Notes: a model not told the origin generated them from the sequence alone. Positions 1 to 11,278 are shown, counted from the first letter of the stretch. The stretch: 64,000 nt of DNA from Sepiola atlantica (GCA_963556195.1 OY744535.1:91230449-91294448), one strand, 5' to 3'. Numbers and translations: made by a program.

Positions 1-2400
1 TATATTTATTTATAAATAACGACCGAAACGAACGAGTTGCATTATCTGTTGAGGGAGCTTCTCCATATCATTGAGAACAGAACTACTGCACAAGGGGTGT
101 TTTTCCGGTGTGTCAACACATGTGATGATTAGTAGTTTATAATGAGGACTAAATACTAAAGCATTTTCTATTGTTGTATTTTTGTCTGGTGAGGTTTGCC
201 GTTTTCTCACATATAACGTCTGGTATTCCCAAATGGTTACCCATAGTGTACTGGCCAGTCTCAATGTCACTTAGATGATCTACCGAGAACCAGTATTTCA
301 ACATGATTATACCACTTATATATATTTTCTCCAGATTTTGATACATTTTCTCCAGCATTTGTTTATTTGTTTTTTGTCACCAAAAGATCATTCGACGAAG
401 AATCAAAAGTACTCGTGATGCTTATGGAATATTCATTAATGTTTTATTTTTATTTTGAACAAAAAGGTTATTAGGAAAATCGAAAAAAAAATACATCAAG
501 CAGCGGAATTATGTTATGTTGTACAATGTTTGGTTAAATATTTCAATTCACAGTTAGAATTAATTCCCTAAACAGAACAGTTTTACGCACCTTTTATGTC
601 CCTGTATAAAGATAAAAAATTCAGATTATGATGCTAAAATCAATCTTTTATCTAGAATCCGGATTCCAATTTTCATTAAAAACGATTACGCTGAAAATTC
701 GATAAAATGTCTAAAATTTAAAGTTTACAATTTAGGGATCTTGAGAAATTGAAGTTCAGAAAATCTTTCTTAATTAGTGTCTAATGATTATGGATCAACT
801 TCACTGCCAATCTAAAATATTTAAATTTTCAAATGTGTCCAACTTTCCAATGTTCCAACTTAATCTTTAAAAAATATCATCATCATAATCATCAAACATT
901 TCTCCGCGTACGATGTATCATGTACCTCGTGTCTCTATACTTTGTTTAGATGACCAGAAACATGCGTTATACGTCATTTTCTTAGGGGTTTACTTTTTAT
1001 TGCATCCTTTAACGATTCCTTACACGTAGACTTTAACAATACAATAGAATGATTTCTAAATATGATGTATTGTCACCTTAAATGTATGAGGAATGCGTCC
1101 AGGTTTTAGAATTACGTTAAAAAATGGTGTATTGCTACAATTAGAAACTTACCAAACATTATCATGTGTCAATTCCTGTTCTGTTACTCGTTTTAAGTTT
1201 CCTCGTTGCATTTATTATTTCATTTGTTAAAATTTCGATGAAGTTCCTTAGATGCCTATGTTGTATTTCACGCAATAAATTAGATGGTTATTCTCATGAA
1301 ATCTTTTATTAAAATACCATAGTATTTATTAAAAACGATACTTAAAATCATTACGTTTCACAATTCGTATACATAAATATGTACAGCGTTGTACGTACAT
1401 TTTTAAATGTTGATGCTACTCTTTTTGGAGTATTCATATACAATGCCAGGGCATCTGCCACGTTTAGATGAAAGTCTTTTCGTGGTCCGTGTGATATCAT
1501 CCACATGCGATCAAATTGGTGTCAGTTTGGATTTAATTTCATTGCAGAAAACAATAACAGTGAGAAATTTAAAAAAACGAGTATTCGAGTGTGGGAAAAT
1601 AGGATGATTTACATTTAACGTCGCTTACACAAAATATTGTTCGAGATTCATCAATATAATACAATACAATCTGATGTTGATGGTATAAGCAGATGATAAT
1701 CTGACAGTTCAACAATAAATAAATAAATAAATAAATAAAACCATAAAAACAAGAGATTGTATTTGTTGGGAGTTGCTCCAATGGTTTATTTTCACCCAGA
1801 AATGGTTTCTCACTTTTAAATCCTAATTCCACTCCAGAATACCCAAATCAGATTTTACTTCAAATGTCATTTTTATACTATACTATTACAAATCCCTTCG
1901 CGTTCTGTTTACAGATATAATTTCGTACTTTCGTCTGCATACATTGCTGTGATCTGGGCACGGAAATAAATTAGTGTAGTTTTATACTTTTTCTTCCATT
2001 GATTGCTTGACAGTTGACATTGTATAGTTCACCTTCTTGTTTTCTTAATTTTATTTTGTTCCACATGGATTGGGATGAGTCGATGAATACAAATAACGTC
2101 ACATATTCATAATTTGTTCTTCTGTAACTTTATTCTTATGTGGCTTTATTCTCCTGTGGCTTTATTATAAAAACTTTTTTCTATGAATTAACCTTTTTTG
2201 CATTGCATCTTGGGAAATCTTATATTTAAAAAAGGAGATTGGTCTACAATCCACTATTTCTGGCTGGGTTGATTGGTCGCTACATAAATGTCTAGTTCTC
2301 ATTTTTTAGGTAGGCGACCCTCAGAAGAGGCAAAGACAACCGTTTTCATGCTATTAGTTTTACTCACCAACTGACTACTTAACTCCTGGCTATTTTAAAA
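1..2400. other. AT-rich DNA with no recognisable gene
   Basis: I see no coding region, RNA gene or recognisable transposon here. A short (AAAT)n tract lies at about 1713-1740. Small open frames on both strands are short, overlap each other and look like chance in AT-rich DNA. Confidence 0.6.
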
Positions 2401-3085
2401 TGCCTCTCACTCTCTTTTCTTCTCTCTCTCCTTCTCCTAATATGTAACTTTTTTCTGACCAGCCAGATTGCTTAAATTCTCTCAGCTCACATCATTATAT
2501 AACCAATTTATCTCATGTAAGTTTGCAACATGGGTTTATGTGGCATAGTGACACGTGACAACAACTAATCAACCCGATTTCAGTGATCACATGACTTCTA
2601 GTTTGTTCAAAATAGGAATAGTCCTATAATCTCCCATAACTACGCATTTGTAGTAAGACATTCATTTTAGTGTATATGTAATTGTAATATATTGAATCTA
2701 TCGATAGCATAACTTTGATACAAAATATATTCGTAGATGATACATCTGAAGGATATTAGTTTTAGACATTCTTTCGTAATCTTTTATCTAGATGTGCTAA
2801 GTATGCACACACTGATTCTGCATAAATTTATTTAATATAAAAGCATATTGATGTTATTCTAAGTATTTAAAAATATTTATTTTCTATTCAGCTGGAAAAC
2901 TCGATAGACTTGCATCTTTGAAGAGATCGATTCAAAAGGAAACCGATTATCAGATACCGAGGTAAGTATTGATTGACTAAAGAGGCGCGAGACGCCGTTG
3001 TTTGACTGTCGACAAAAAATGGACTCAGAAATCACGTGGAAAATGACTGAAATATAATTCAATTCACGATTTATTTTTATGAGAA
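2400..3085. other. AT-rich DNA, nothing recognised
   Basis: No feature can be supported here. The open frame at 2877-3062 on the minus strand has no recognisable domain. Confidence 0.5.
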
Positions 3086-3089
3086 TGTC

Positions 3090-3660
3090 AATTATGTTAG
3101 GAGACTTTCTTTATCTATCTCTATCTCTCTCCTTCTTTCTTTTTCTATTCATCTGTAAATCGCAGTTCCTTTCTCTGTATTACTCTGTCTGTCGACATAT
3201 ATTACTCTTTCTCTCTGTGATTTTCCGTTTCTCTATATTTGTATGTATGTCGTTCTACATTTTTCTCTCTCTCCGTATCTCTCTATATCTCCTCTATATC
3301 TGTCGATATTTGTCTATTTCTGTGTATCTCTCTCGTATTCAATAGATTCTATTCTATAATGTCTGTCTTTTTATTATATAACTATCTATATTTCTTTCTG
3401 TAACTCTTTCTATTTCTTCGCCATTCTCTCTATTTCTATTTATGTATCTCTACCATTTTTCTTTTCTTTCTCTTTATCCTTGTATTTGCTTGTGTGTCTG
3501 TTTTTTACATTCCTTCTCTCTGTTAATATCTTCCTGTATTTCATTTTGCCTTTTGTATTATTTTCACTTTCCATTCTTAATTTCAATGGCTTCTACTTTT
3601 TGCTCTCTCTTTATTTATCTTGTTCTGTTTCTCTTTCCACCGAATCTATGCTATATCTAT
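3090..3660 (+). repeat. Degenerate pyrimidine (TCTCTAT/TTTC) tract
   Basis: The plus strand is almost continuously C/T with scattered TCTC, TATCTCTA and TTTCTCT units, which suggests a decayed microsatellite. The hydrophobic Leu/Ser/Phe-rich open frames across it result from this composition and are not likely membrane proteins. Confidence 0.7.
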
Positions 3661-4108
3661 ATCATAGCAGAAAGGTGCGATGTTGCCAGATATTTAATGA
3701 GGAATCCTATAGAACTCTACGCCAAGCTAATAGCATTATTGTTACCTTTTACGTTTTACTTATTTAAATGTTCGGGTGGAGCCGAAATATATACTCAGCA
3801 TTGACTGTATGTAAAAAAGCATCAATTTAAATGAATAATTTTAAATTTATAGAAATTAAACACATTGAGGCACACGCGGCGTTTCTCTCGGATTAATAAG
3901 GGGTCCTGTTCCTATTGGAGCACAACATTTCATCGTTGGCCTGCCAACTCGAAAAATTGGATAAAAAAGGAACAAACAGGAACTTTAAGTTCTTTTTAAT
4001 CAAACATATATATGCAAAACGCGATGAACGCCATTTTCAAAATCACGAAACTGTCCCTACAAAAAGTGTTGCATTTCAACACTCCACAAAACCCTAAAAC
4101 AATGACAA

Positions 4109-4237
4109 GAGTCTGTTTTATTATAAGAAAAGGACAGCTTTTGAATTCAAAAGAGTGAAATATGTTTCGACCAATGTAATCTCCTACAATCTTCAAGTGC
4201 GTCTTGTTGAACATCTGGAATCTGTACGTATGATACA
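4109..4237. repeat. 127-bp direct repeat, copy 1
   Basis: This segment recurs nearly unchanged at about 5043-5169. Both contain the run AATTCAAAAGAGTGAAATAT and end in TCTGTACGTA. On the minus strand both copies give the same roughly 25-residue open segment, with no family recognised. Its identity is unknown; it could be the end of an unrecognised element or part of a local duplication. Confidence 0.75.
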
Positions 4238-4375
4238 GAAATTATTTCTTTTTGATTTAAATTAAAATCAGCTTTCATTCGAAGTTTATATTTAATATAT
4301 TCGTGTTTTTATTGTTAACGGTCTCAATTTAAACGAATTGGATTTATCGCGTTTTGCGTTCGAACACTTCATGTA

Positions 4376-4495
4376 TATACATCCACGGACGTGTTTCGTC
4401 GTCTCTACAACTCATCTGTGTAGAACTAGCGCGATTAGAAAACCGAAGCTTCGTGATTGACGACAACCGCTCTACCAACTTAACGACATTAAAAT

Positions 4496-4498
<3 letters not shown>
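4376..4498 (-). repeat. tRNA-headed SINE-like unit with a hammerhead-like tail
   Basis: Read on the minus strand, the unit starts after a (TA)n tract. It has a Pol III A-box-like segment (GTTGGTAGAGCGG, 4467-4479) and a degenerate B box (4433-4445). Downstream comes CAGATGA (4412-4418; the hammerhead consensus is CTGANGA), then a 5-bp stem GTTGT/ACGAC with loop AGAG, then GAAAC (4393-4397). Compared with the unit at 9893, a few bases around the expected cleavage site are missing. Position 4 of the core is also A instead of T, so this copy is probably inactive. It is not a functional tRNA gene because no full acceptor stem is visible. Confidence 0.5.

Positions 4499-4566
<68 letters not shown>
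4499..4566. repeat. (TA)n microsatellite
   Basis: A pure TA run of about 68 bp abuts the 5' side of the minus-strand SINE-like unit. Any Tyr-Ile open frame over it is spurious. Confidence 0.95.
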
Positions 4567-4568
<2 letters not shown>

Positions 4569-5042
4569 AAAGGTTCATTTACATTCCAAAAGTCAAGATT
4601 TTATTTTATCTTACGAAAACATTTTCAAAACCGATACTCTTTAGTGCAATTATTTTACGAATTCGTTTCGTTAAAAGTAGACCAACAAATGTTAATATTG
4701 GATCTGTCCTTCTTGAGCTCTTCAGAAAGTACAAAAGTTATTAGTTTGAAAAATTATACACCGTGATGTGATATGAAAGATAAATGTCCAAATTACCAAA
4801 TGTGAACTCACATTCGACCTTCGGCATTGCTTCACCATGTGGGGCAGCCCACTATCGTGAAACGTCAGTTCAAAGTCAGCACTTATTCGCATAATCTTTT
4901 CTCGCAATCATTATTTTAGTTTTATTATTCCGTATTACCTATGTGATACTTATTGTATATCTATACAATATTTATTAATTTAAGCATCTGACTACACGCC
5001 ATGACACGTTTCAACAGGAGCTCTTATAAATCCGACAACATA
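4567..5042. other. Unique-looking AT-rich DNA between the two direct repeats
   Basis: No gene or transposon is recognised here. It lies between copy 1 and copy 2 of the 127-bp repeat, next to the SINE-like unit and its (TA)n tract. Confidence 0.5.
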
Positions 5043-5169
5043 AGAGTCTGTTTTATTATAAGAAAAAAAACAGCTTTTGAATTCAAAAGAGTGAAATATG
5101 TTTCGACCAATGTAATCTCCTACAATCTTCAAGTGCGTCTTGTTGAACATCTGGAATCTGTACGTAATT
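5043..5169. repeat. 127-bp direct repeat, copy 2
   Basis: This is the second copy of the segment at 4109-4237. It differs by a few A insertions near 5065 and diverges after TCTGTACGTA. The two copies have the same orientation and lie about 930 bp apart. Confidence 0.75.
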
Positions 5170-5589
5170 TCAAATGAATCTTTTATTGAATCGGCGGGAG
5201 TTGTGTGCTCTCGCTCGTTCAGCCATTCAAAATTCCGTATAAATTGTTGAGTTCGACAAGACTTCTTTTTAAAAATCATATAATACGTTGAAAATAACAT
5301 CCAAGATTAGAACAATCTAAATAATACAACTTAGATGTCGTTTGTATGCATGTATGCATGTATGCACAGGTAAACGAACTGTTAAATGTATGTTCGAATT
5401 GACATAAGTAATTCAATTCAATTTTCACAAAATTCCGATTAAAATGAAAGATTTATCCTTTTTATTTATTGAATTATTTCGCTTGCAGATTTAAAAAGAA
5501 AAACTCGCCCGAAATTGCAAGCCAAATTTCCGATTTATGTCTCCCTTATTGTTGGTTTCATTTGCCTGTTTCCCATCTTTGTTTTGTTT

Positions 5590-6420
5590 TATCTGTTTTT
5601 AATAATAATATGTTTTAATAATAACATTTTTAACAACATGTTTTTAATAATAATATGTTTTAGTGATAACATTTTGTAATAACATTTTTTTAATAATGAC
5701 ACTTTTTAATAACATGTTTTTATAATAACATGTTTTTAATAAAAACTTGCTTTTAATAATAACATTTTTTATAATAATATGGTTTTAGTAAATACATTTT
5801 TTAAGAATAACATATTTTTCATGATAACATATTTTTAATAAAAACTTGCTTTTAATGATAACATGTGTTATTATAATATGTTTCCATAAATACATTTTTT
5901 GAAGAATAACATGTTTTTATAATGACATTTTTAATAACATATTTTTAATAATAACATTTTTAATAACATGTTTTTAATAATAATATGTTTTGATAATAAC
6001 ATTTTTAATAACATTTTTTAATAATAACATTTTTTTAATAACATGTTTTTAATAATAACATGTTTTTGATAAAAACTTGGTTTTAATAATAACATTTTTC
6101 ATAATAATATTGTTTTAATAAATACATTTTTTAAGAATAACATATTTTTAATAACATTTTTTAATAATAACATGTTTTTAACAATAATATTTTCTATAAT
6201 AATATGGTTTTAATAAATACATTTTTTTAAAGAATAACATGTTTTTAATAACAACATTTTTTAAATAAAAATTTAATTTTAATAATAACCTTTTTTATAA
6301 TAATATGGTTTTAATAAATACATTTTTAAGAATAACGTATTTTTAATAATAATATTTTTTTACGAATAACATGTCTTTAATAATAACATTTTTGAATAAT
6401 AACATTTGCTTAAAAGTGTT
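5590..6420. repeat. AT satellite of TAATAACAT(T)n type
   Basis: Loose tandem repetition of AATAATAACATTTTT and AATAACATGTTTTT, with unit lengths drifting around 15-20 bp. No coding capacity. It runs close to the more regular 75-bp array that follows. Confidence 0.85.
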
Positions 6421-6722
6421 AGTCGTTTTAGTTTCCTTACACCAACACGAACGATTAGTCTTTCTATGGGTGTATAGCTAACAATATTGTTTTCACTTTT
6501 ACTTTTTTATGTATTTTTTATGTCAATATGTAAATTGATATTTGATAAATTATATTTTATATTTTACTAACCAGACAACAAATGCTCACCGAATTTTTTA
6601 CAATTTCTATCTTTAAGTTCCAATATATTTTACTATTCAATTTTTTAAATTATACTTTTACGATGAAATATTTCTTTTTAATTTTCCCACTTTTAGTTGT
6701 TTCTTTAGATTTTTTTAACCGC

Positions 6723-8117
6723 TAACAGGAACTTAAATCCATGATAATTAAAATAACCGATTCTGATACTAATTAAAAATTCCTCTAGATTAAAAAGAAT
6801 TGTTTTTACGAAACCATGATAATTTAAATAGCCGATTTAGATACTAATTAAAAATTCCTCTAGATTGAAAAGAATTGTTTTTACGAAACCATGATGATTT
6901 AAATAACCGATTCTGATACTAATAAAATATTCCTCTGGATTAAAAAGAATTGTTTTTACGAAACCATGATAATTTAAATAACTGATTCTGATACTAATTA
7001 AAAATTCCTCTGGATAAAAAGAGTTGTTTTTACGAAACCATGATAATTTAAATAACCGATTCTGAAACTAATTAAAAATTCCTCTGGATTAAAAAGAATT
7101 GTTTTTACGAAACCATGATCATTTAAATAACCGATCCCGATACAAATTAAAAATTCCTCTGGATTAAAAAGAATTGTTTTTACGAAACCACATGATAATT
7201 TAAATAACCGATTCTGAAACTAATTAAAAATTCCTCTGCATTAAAAAGAATTGTTTTTACGAAACCATGATAATTTAAATACCGATGTTTATACTAATTA
7301 AAAATTCCTCTGGATTAAAAAGAATTGTTTTTACGAAACTAAGATAATTTAAATAACCGATTCTGATACTAATTAAAAATTCCTCTGGATTAAAAATAAA
7401 TTGTTTTTACGAAACCATGATCATTTAAATAACCGATTCTGATACTAATTAAAAATTCCTCTGGATAAAAAGAGTTGTTTTTACGAAACCATGATAATTT
7501 AAATAACGATGTTTATACTAATTAAAAAATCCTCTGGATTAAAAAGAATTGTTTTTACGAAACTAAGATAATTTAAATAACCGATTCTGATACAAATTAA
7601 AAATTCCTCTGGATTAAAAAGAATTGTTTTTACGAAACTAAGATAATTTAAATAACCGATTCTGAAACTAATTAAAAATTCTTCTTAATTAAAAAGAATT
7701 GTTTTTACGAAACCATGATAATTTAAATAACCGATTATGATACTAATTAAAAAGTCTTCTTAATTAAAAAGAATTGTTTTTACGAAACCATGATAATTTA
7801 AATAACCGATTCTGATACTAATTAAAAATTATTCTTAATTAAAAAGAATTGTTTTTACGAAACCATGATAATTTAAATAACCGATTCTGATACTAATTAA
7901 AAATTATTCTTAATTAAAAAGAATTGTTTTTACGAAACCATGATAATTTAAATAACCGATTCTGATACTAATTAAAAATTCTTCTTAATTTAAAAGAATT
8001 GTTTTTACGAAACCATGATAATTTAAATAACCGATTATGATACTAATTAAAAATTCTTCTTAATTAAAAAGAATTGTTTTTATGAAACCATGATAATTTA
8101 AATAACCGATTATGATT
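6723..8117. repeat. 75-bp minisatellite, about 18 copies
   Basis: Units begin around AATTAAAAATTCCTCTGG and contain TTGTTTTTACGAAACCATGA and AAATAACCGATTCTGATACT. The first two unit starts, 6771 and 6846, are 75 bp apart. Left copies read TTCCTCTGGATT and right copies TTCTTCTTAATT, so the array has two sub-families with a switch near 7680. Copies differ by point changes and 1-3-bp indels. Confidence 0.95.
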
Positions 8118-8119
8118 CT

Positions 8120-8620
8120 ATCGACATCATTGAAACTCAAGATTGAAAAGTCTGATCTCAATAGAATTCTAATTAAATGTGTACAAAATAGTTAAGAAAA
8201 TAATTTTTAAATGTAAAAATATTTCAGATATGTAATAGTATTTTAGGTTATATAGAGATATTCTAATGATATGTTTCTTTCAAAAATAAATAATCCTGCT
8301 GTGTTTCTTTGTCGAATTATATTCAGCTGACAAAAACAATGAATAAAAAGCTGGCTGAAAAGGAACATTACAAAACACAAACAACCGAGAACGCTGCATG
8401 TCGATCACCAAAACAAACGACAAACTGTTGCTGGTTCCAGAAAGGAGCTTAACCTACTTTCCAGGGGAGCGACGGAATCAGCATCTCGAAGCAAACGGCA
8501 TCTCCGTTAAATGTCCGAAAATATTTTTTACAAGTTTCGTATGCAATGTCATTTATTGTGGCTTGCTGGGTTTTAATAAAGACAGTTTATGTTATGTTTA
8601 ACAATGTTTGATCTGGTTGA
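8120..8620. other. AT-rich DNA, nothing recognised
   Basis: The small open frame at 8398-8601 on the plus strand has no recognisable domain and stays unassigned. Confidence 0.5.
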
Positions 8621-8629
8621 CGTTTGAGT

Positions 8630-9031
8630 GGCTATCATACCACACTCTAAGTTGCTCCCGCTCTGACATATACAAAGGCAGACTCTTTAGTATTAGGAAT
8701 GATACACGATGGGTTTTATTATGGTTAATTGGTATACATTACAAACGTAAATATAATTTTAAAAACCTAACTCAGACGTCTGCTGTTTGATCACACACAC
8801 ACACATATTCATATATATATATACATACATACATATATATATACATATGTGTATGTGTGTGTATGTGTGTGTGCGTGTGGGGGTGATCAAACAGCAGGCG
8901 TCTGAGTTAGGTTTTTAAAATTATATTTACGTTTGTAATGTATATCAATTAACTATAATAAAACCCTAATACTAATGAGTCTGCCTTTGTACATGTGGGA
9001 GCGGGAGTAACTTAGAGATTGGTATGATAGC
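8630..9031. repeat. Long inverted repeat with a CA/TA/TG loop
   Basis: The left arm (about 8630-8791) and right arm (about 8885-9031) are near-complementary. Shared segments include AACCTAACTCAGACG, TTACGTTTGTAATGTATA and AGACTCNTTAGTATTAG. The loop is a (CA)n, (TA)n, (TG)n run. The structure resembles a foldback element or MITE, but no target duplication is clear. No protein is encoded. Confidence 0.85.
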
Positions 9032-9834
9032 AAAAGGGGGCAGCTGTAAAAAGGTTGAGAACATGCTATTGGCTCTTGTACAATCTGAAGAAGAACCCAG
9101 TTTACAGTTCTGCATTCCTTGCTTATATGTTTTGACCAGATTCTTGTATATCGCGCCTTAAATTCAAAGATTATAGCTAAACATCAAATAGACGTATTGT
9201 TTAGATTGATCACACAGGTGGTCGAAATCGAAGGCTAATCGATCTTATTGCATTCACTGAAGTTGTTCTGATCGATGATTTACAATTTGACATCTTTAGA
9301 TGTTTTCACAAGTAGAATTTCCTCATTTTGACTCTCGCAAATCTTCAAAGTTAAAAGTAATGAACAAATAAAGGTGCTTCAGTTTGTTGTTAGGCTTTCT
9401 CCTCACTTCTATCGCTATTCGGGAGGAGTATAAAAGCATTTTGAATGGACTGATGTGTTGCATTTCATTTCGCCTTATCGAGGTTACCAATTGCAGAGTA
9501 TATTACTATTATGCAATCTAGCAACTCAAATGTTTAATAGTTTTATAAATTCATATAAATGATTGATATTTCATAAAAATTAATACACAAATATGTTATT
9601 TATATGTTAGAAAATAAAACAATAAACTTATTAATCTATAATACAGGCTAATTAAATATTAAAACCTGCTAATCAAACTAAATAAAATTACACATAATCT
9701 ACATTTAAACACTTTAATCTAGAAACTCTTTTCAAAAATACAAAATAATATGTCAATTAGTTTAGGAGTAGATATATAAACATATAAAAATACCTAACTT
9801 TATAAACACAGGTATAGATGATATTTATCATAGA
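9032..9834. other. AT-rich DNA, nothing recognised
   Basis: No gene, RNA or element end can be supported here. Confidence 0.5.

Positions 9835-9835
<1 letters not shown>

Positions 9836-9887
<52 letters not shown>
9836..9887. repeat. (TA)n microsatellite
   Basis: A TA run of about 50 bp directly abuts the 3' end of the minus-strand SINE-like unit and its hammerhead-like motif. Confidence 0.95.
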
Positions 9888-9891
<4 letters not shown>

Positions 9892-9892
9892 C

Positions 9893-9940
9893 ATCCACAT
9901 ACAGACTGTTTCGCTGTATAAAAGCTCTCTTCGGTGCGGC
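9893..9940 (-). ncRNA. Hammerhead-like ribozyme motif in a SINE-like unit
   Basis: The order is stem I strand CCGCA, core CCGAAGA (9928-9934; consensus CTGANGA, position 4 changed), a weak stem II containing GCT/AGC, GAAA with C, loop AGTCT, cleavage triplet GTA, and stem I strand TGTGG. CCGCA pairs with TGTGG over 5 bp. The short stem III is A-T plus C-G. The changed core base and loose stem II lower the chance that it is active. Confidence 0.45.
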
Positions 9941-10089
9941 TAGACGAGCTAGTGCCTCAAGCCGGGATTGAAACTCAACCGTTGAGCTGACAGTTGGCGT
10001 ATATGTAATAATTAAATATTATTTTATATATAGACAAGTGTTTCGTCTTTTAAAGACTTCTCTACCTACCGACAGGTACGAACTTACAA
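9893..10089 (-). repeat. tRNA-headed SINE-like unit flanked by hammerhead-like motifs
   Basis: On the minus strand a tRNA-like head carries an A-box-like CAGCTCAACGG (9979-9989) and a B-box-like segment (9964-9975). The two are only a few bases apart, as if the anticodon arm were deleted. A hammerhead-like fold follows at 9893-9940. A second, more degenerate hammerhead-like hairpin ending GAAAC-ACTT-GTC lies upstream at about 10032-10065. The unit ends against (TA)n. Known SINEs have tRNA heads; a ribozyme tail on such a unit is my inference from the fold. Confidence 0.5.
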
Positions 10090-10126
10090 CATATATATAT
10101 ATATATATTTAATAAGAAATAGGTAA

Positions 10127-10240
10127 AATAAATACCTTTTGAAGCATTAAAGATGCAATATCAATTTTAAAAAAAATAATAATAATAAATCGAAACCATC
10201 GCATCTTTAATGCTTCAAAAAATATTTATTTTACCTATTC
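10127..10240. repeat. Foldback sequence
   Basis: TAGGTAAAATAAATA followed by GAAGCATTAAAGATGC (left) is mirrored by GCATCTTTAATGCTTC followed by TATTTATTTTACCTA (right). The AT-rich loop is about 30 bp. The right half recurs at about 10566-10606, so it is part of a dispersed or locally duplicated unit. Confidence 0.8.
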
Positions 10241-10655
10241 CTTTTTAAATTTAACAATAGATGCTTCTTTAAAAAATATGAACCTTAAAACACTTATACA
10301 AATCACGTGCGCATTCATGTTCTCATATTTGAAAGTGGGAAACAACAGCTAACCCCTTTGGCCCGGCTGGAACAATAAAAGCCGGTAGGAAAAAAATACA
10401 AATCCGATGACATCAGGATATATTACACACCGATGATGCCAAGTTTTTGGCGAAATATCTGTATCACTTTAAACTAACAAAAATAAATGCTAGTTTATAA
10501 TAAAAAGAAGAAATAAAAAAATCGGCTTCGATTCATTATTTTTCTTTTTTAAAATAATTTGATATCGCATCTTTAATGCTTCAAAAGGTATTTATTTTAC
10601 CTATTTCTTATTAAATTTAACAATAGATGCTTCTTAAAAAAATATGAACCTTAAA
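10241..10655. other. Locally duplicated AT-rich DNA
   Basis: The segment near 10307 (TGCGCATTCATGTTCT) resembles that near 10910 (GCGCATTCAAGTTCTA), so about 600 bp here appears to be imperfectly duplicated. No coding region is recognised. Confidence 0.5.
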
Positions 10656-10658
10656 ACA

Positions 10659-10842
10659 CTGATGAGGCTTGTTTTTGTCAAGCGAAATATTAGCCAAAAA
10701 AAAAAAAATCAAGATGAAGAAAAAAAAAAAGGAAGGTATTTCGAAATATTTTATTAAATGTTTCGAAATATTTTTATTTTTCTTTTGATTTAATTACTCG
10801 CATCTAATACATGGTTTTTGAAGGCTTGTTAGCCTCTATATT
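10659..10842 (+). repeat. Element terminus 'D', copy 1, with incomplete hammerhead core
   Basis: This is a near-identical copy of 11040-11223. It starts with CTGATGA (10659-10665), hairpin GCTTG/CAAGC and GAAA. The base run before it (CTTAAAACA) cannot pair with AGCCAA downstream, so stem I is missing. The rest is a purine-rich stretch and a TTCGAAATATTT inverted pair. Confidence 0.6.
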
Positions 10843-10844
10843 TA

Positions 10845-11030
10845 TATTAACTTACATAAGATGCTTTATAAAATGAACTTTCCTAATTTATTACTCGCAG
10901 CGACCATGCGCATTCAAGTTCTATTCTATTTAAAACAAGACATTTTCAACAATAGTCCACAACACCGGACGTGACACTTCACCAACACCAGGAAGTAAAT
11001 TATGGAAAAAAAAAGGTTATACCTTTGTTT
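10845..11030. other. AT-rich DNA between the two D termini
   Basis: Nothing is recognised beyond the local duplication noted for the upstream interval. Confidence 0.45.
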
Positions 11031-11033
11031 GTC

Positions 11034-11078
11034 TTGGCTCTGATGAGGCTTGTTTTTGTCAAGCGAAATATTAGCCAA
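11034..11078 (+). ncRNA. Hammerhead-like ribozyme motif with complete stem I
   Basis: TTGGCT (11034-11039) pairs perfectly with AGCCAA (11073-11078) as a 6-bp stem I. Between them come CTGATGA (11040-11046), a 5-bp hairpin GCTTG/CAAGC with loop TTTTTGT, GAAA (11065-11068), and TATT. The first A of stem III pairs with T at 11071, with a 2-nt loop and cleavage after T 11072. One extra G sits between the core and stem II. Very short stem III is the form reported for PLE hammerheads. Activity has not been shown. Confidence 0.55.
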
Positions 11079-11220
11079 AAAAAAAAAATCAAGATGAAGA
11101 AAAAAAAAAAACGGAAGGTATTTCGAAATATTTTATTAAATGTTTCGAAATATTTTTATTTTTATTTTGATTTAATTACTCGCATCTAATACATGGTTTT
11201 TGAAGGCTTGTTAGCCTCTA

Positions 11221-11223
<3 letters not shown>
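11040..11223 (+). repeat. Element terminus 'D', copy 2, abutting (TA)n
   Basis: After the hammerhead-like motif comes an A-rich stretch, paired TTCGAAATATTT motifs, and AATTACTCGCATC...GCCTCTATATTTA running into a (TA)n tract. It is a direct repeat of 10659-10842. The layout matches the PLE termini nearby, but no coding region links it to a PLE. Confidence 0.6.

Positions 11224-11224
<1 letters not shown>

Positions 11225-11278
<54 letters not shown>
11225..11278. repeat. (TA)n microsatellite
   Basis: Abuts the 3' end of terminus D copy 2. Confidence 0.95.

Noticed and set aside
3079..3804. Hydrophobic plus-strand ORFs of 88-120 codons as membrane proteins
   Set aside because: They arise from a pyrimidine-rich low-complexity tract that gives Leu, Ser, Phe and Tyr codons in all frames.
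4420..4490. A functional tRNA gene
   Set aside because: A- and B-box-like motifs are present, but there is no 7-bp acceptor stem and no proper anticodon arm. The unit fits a SINE head.
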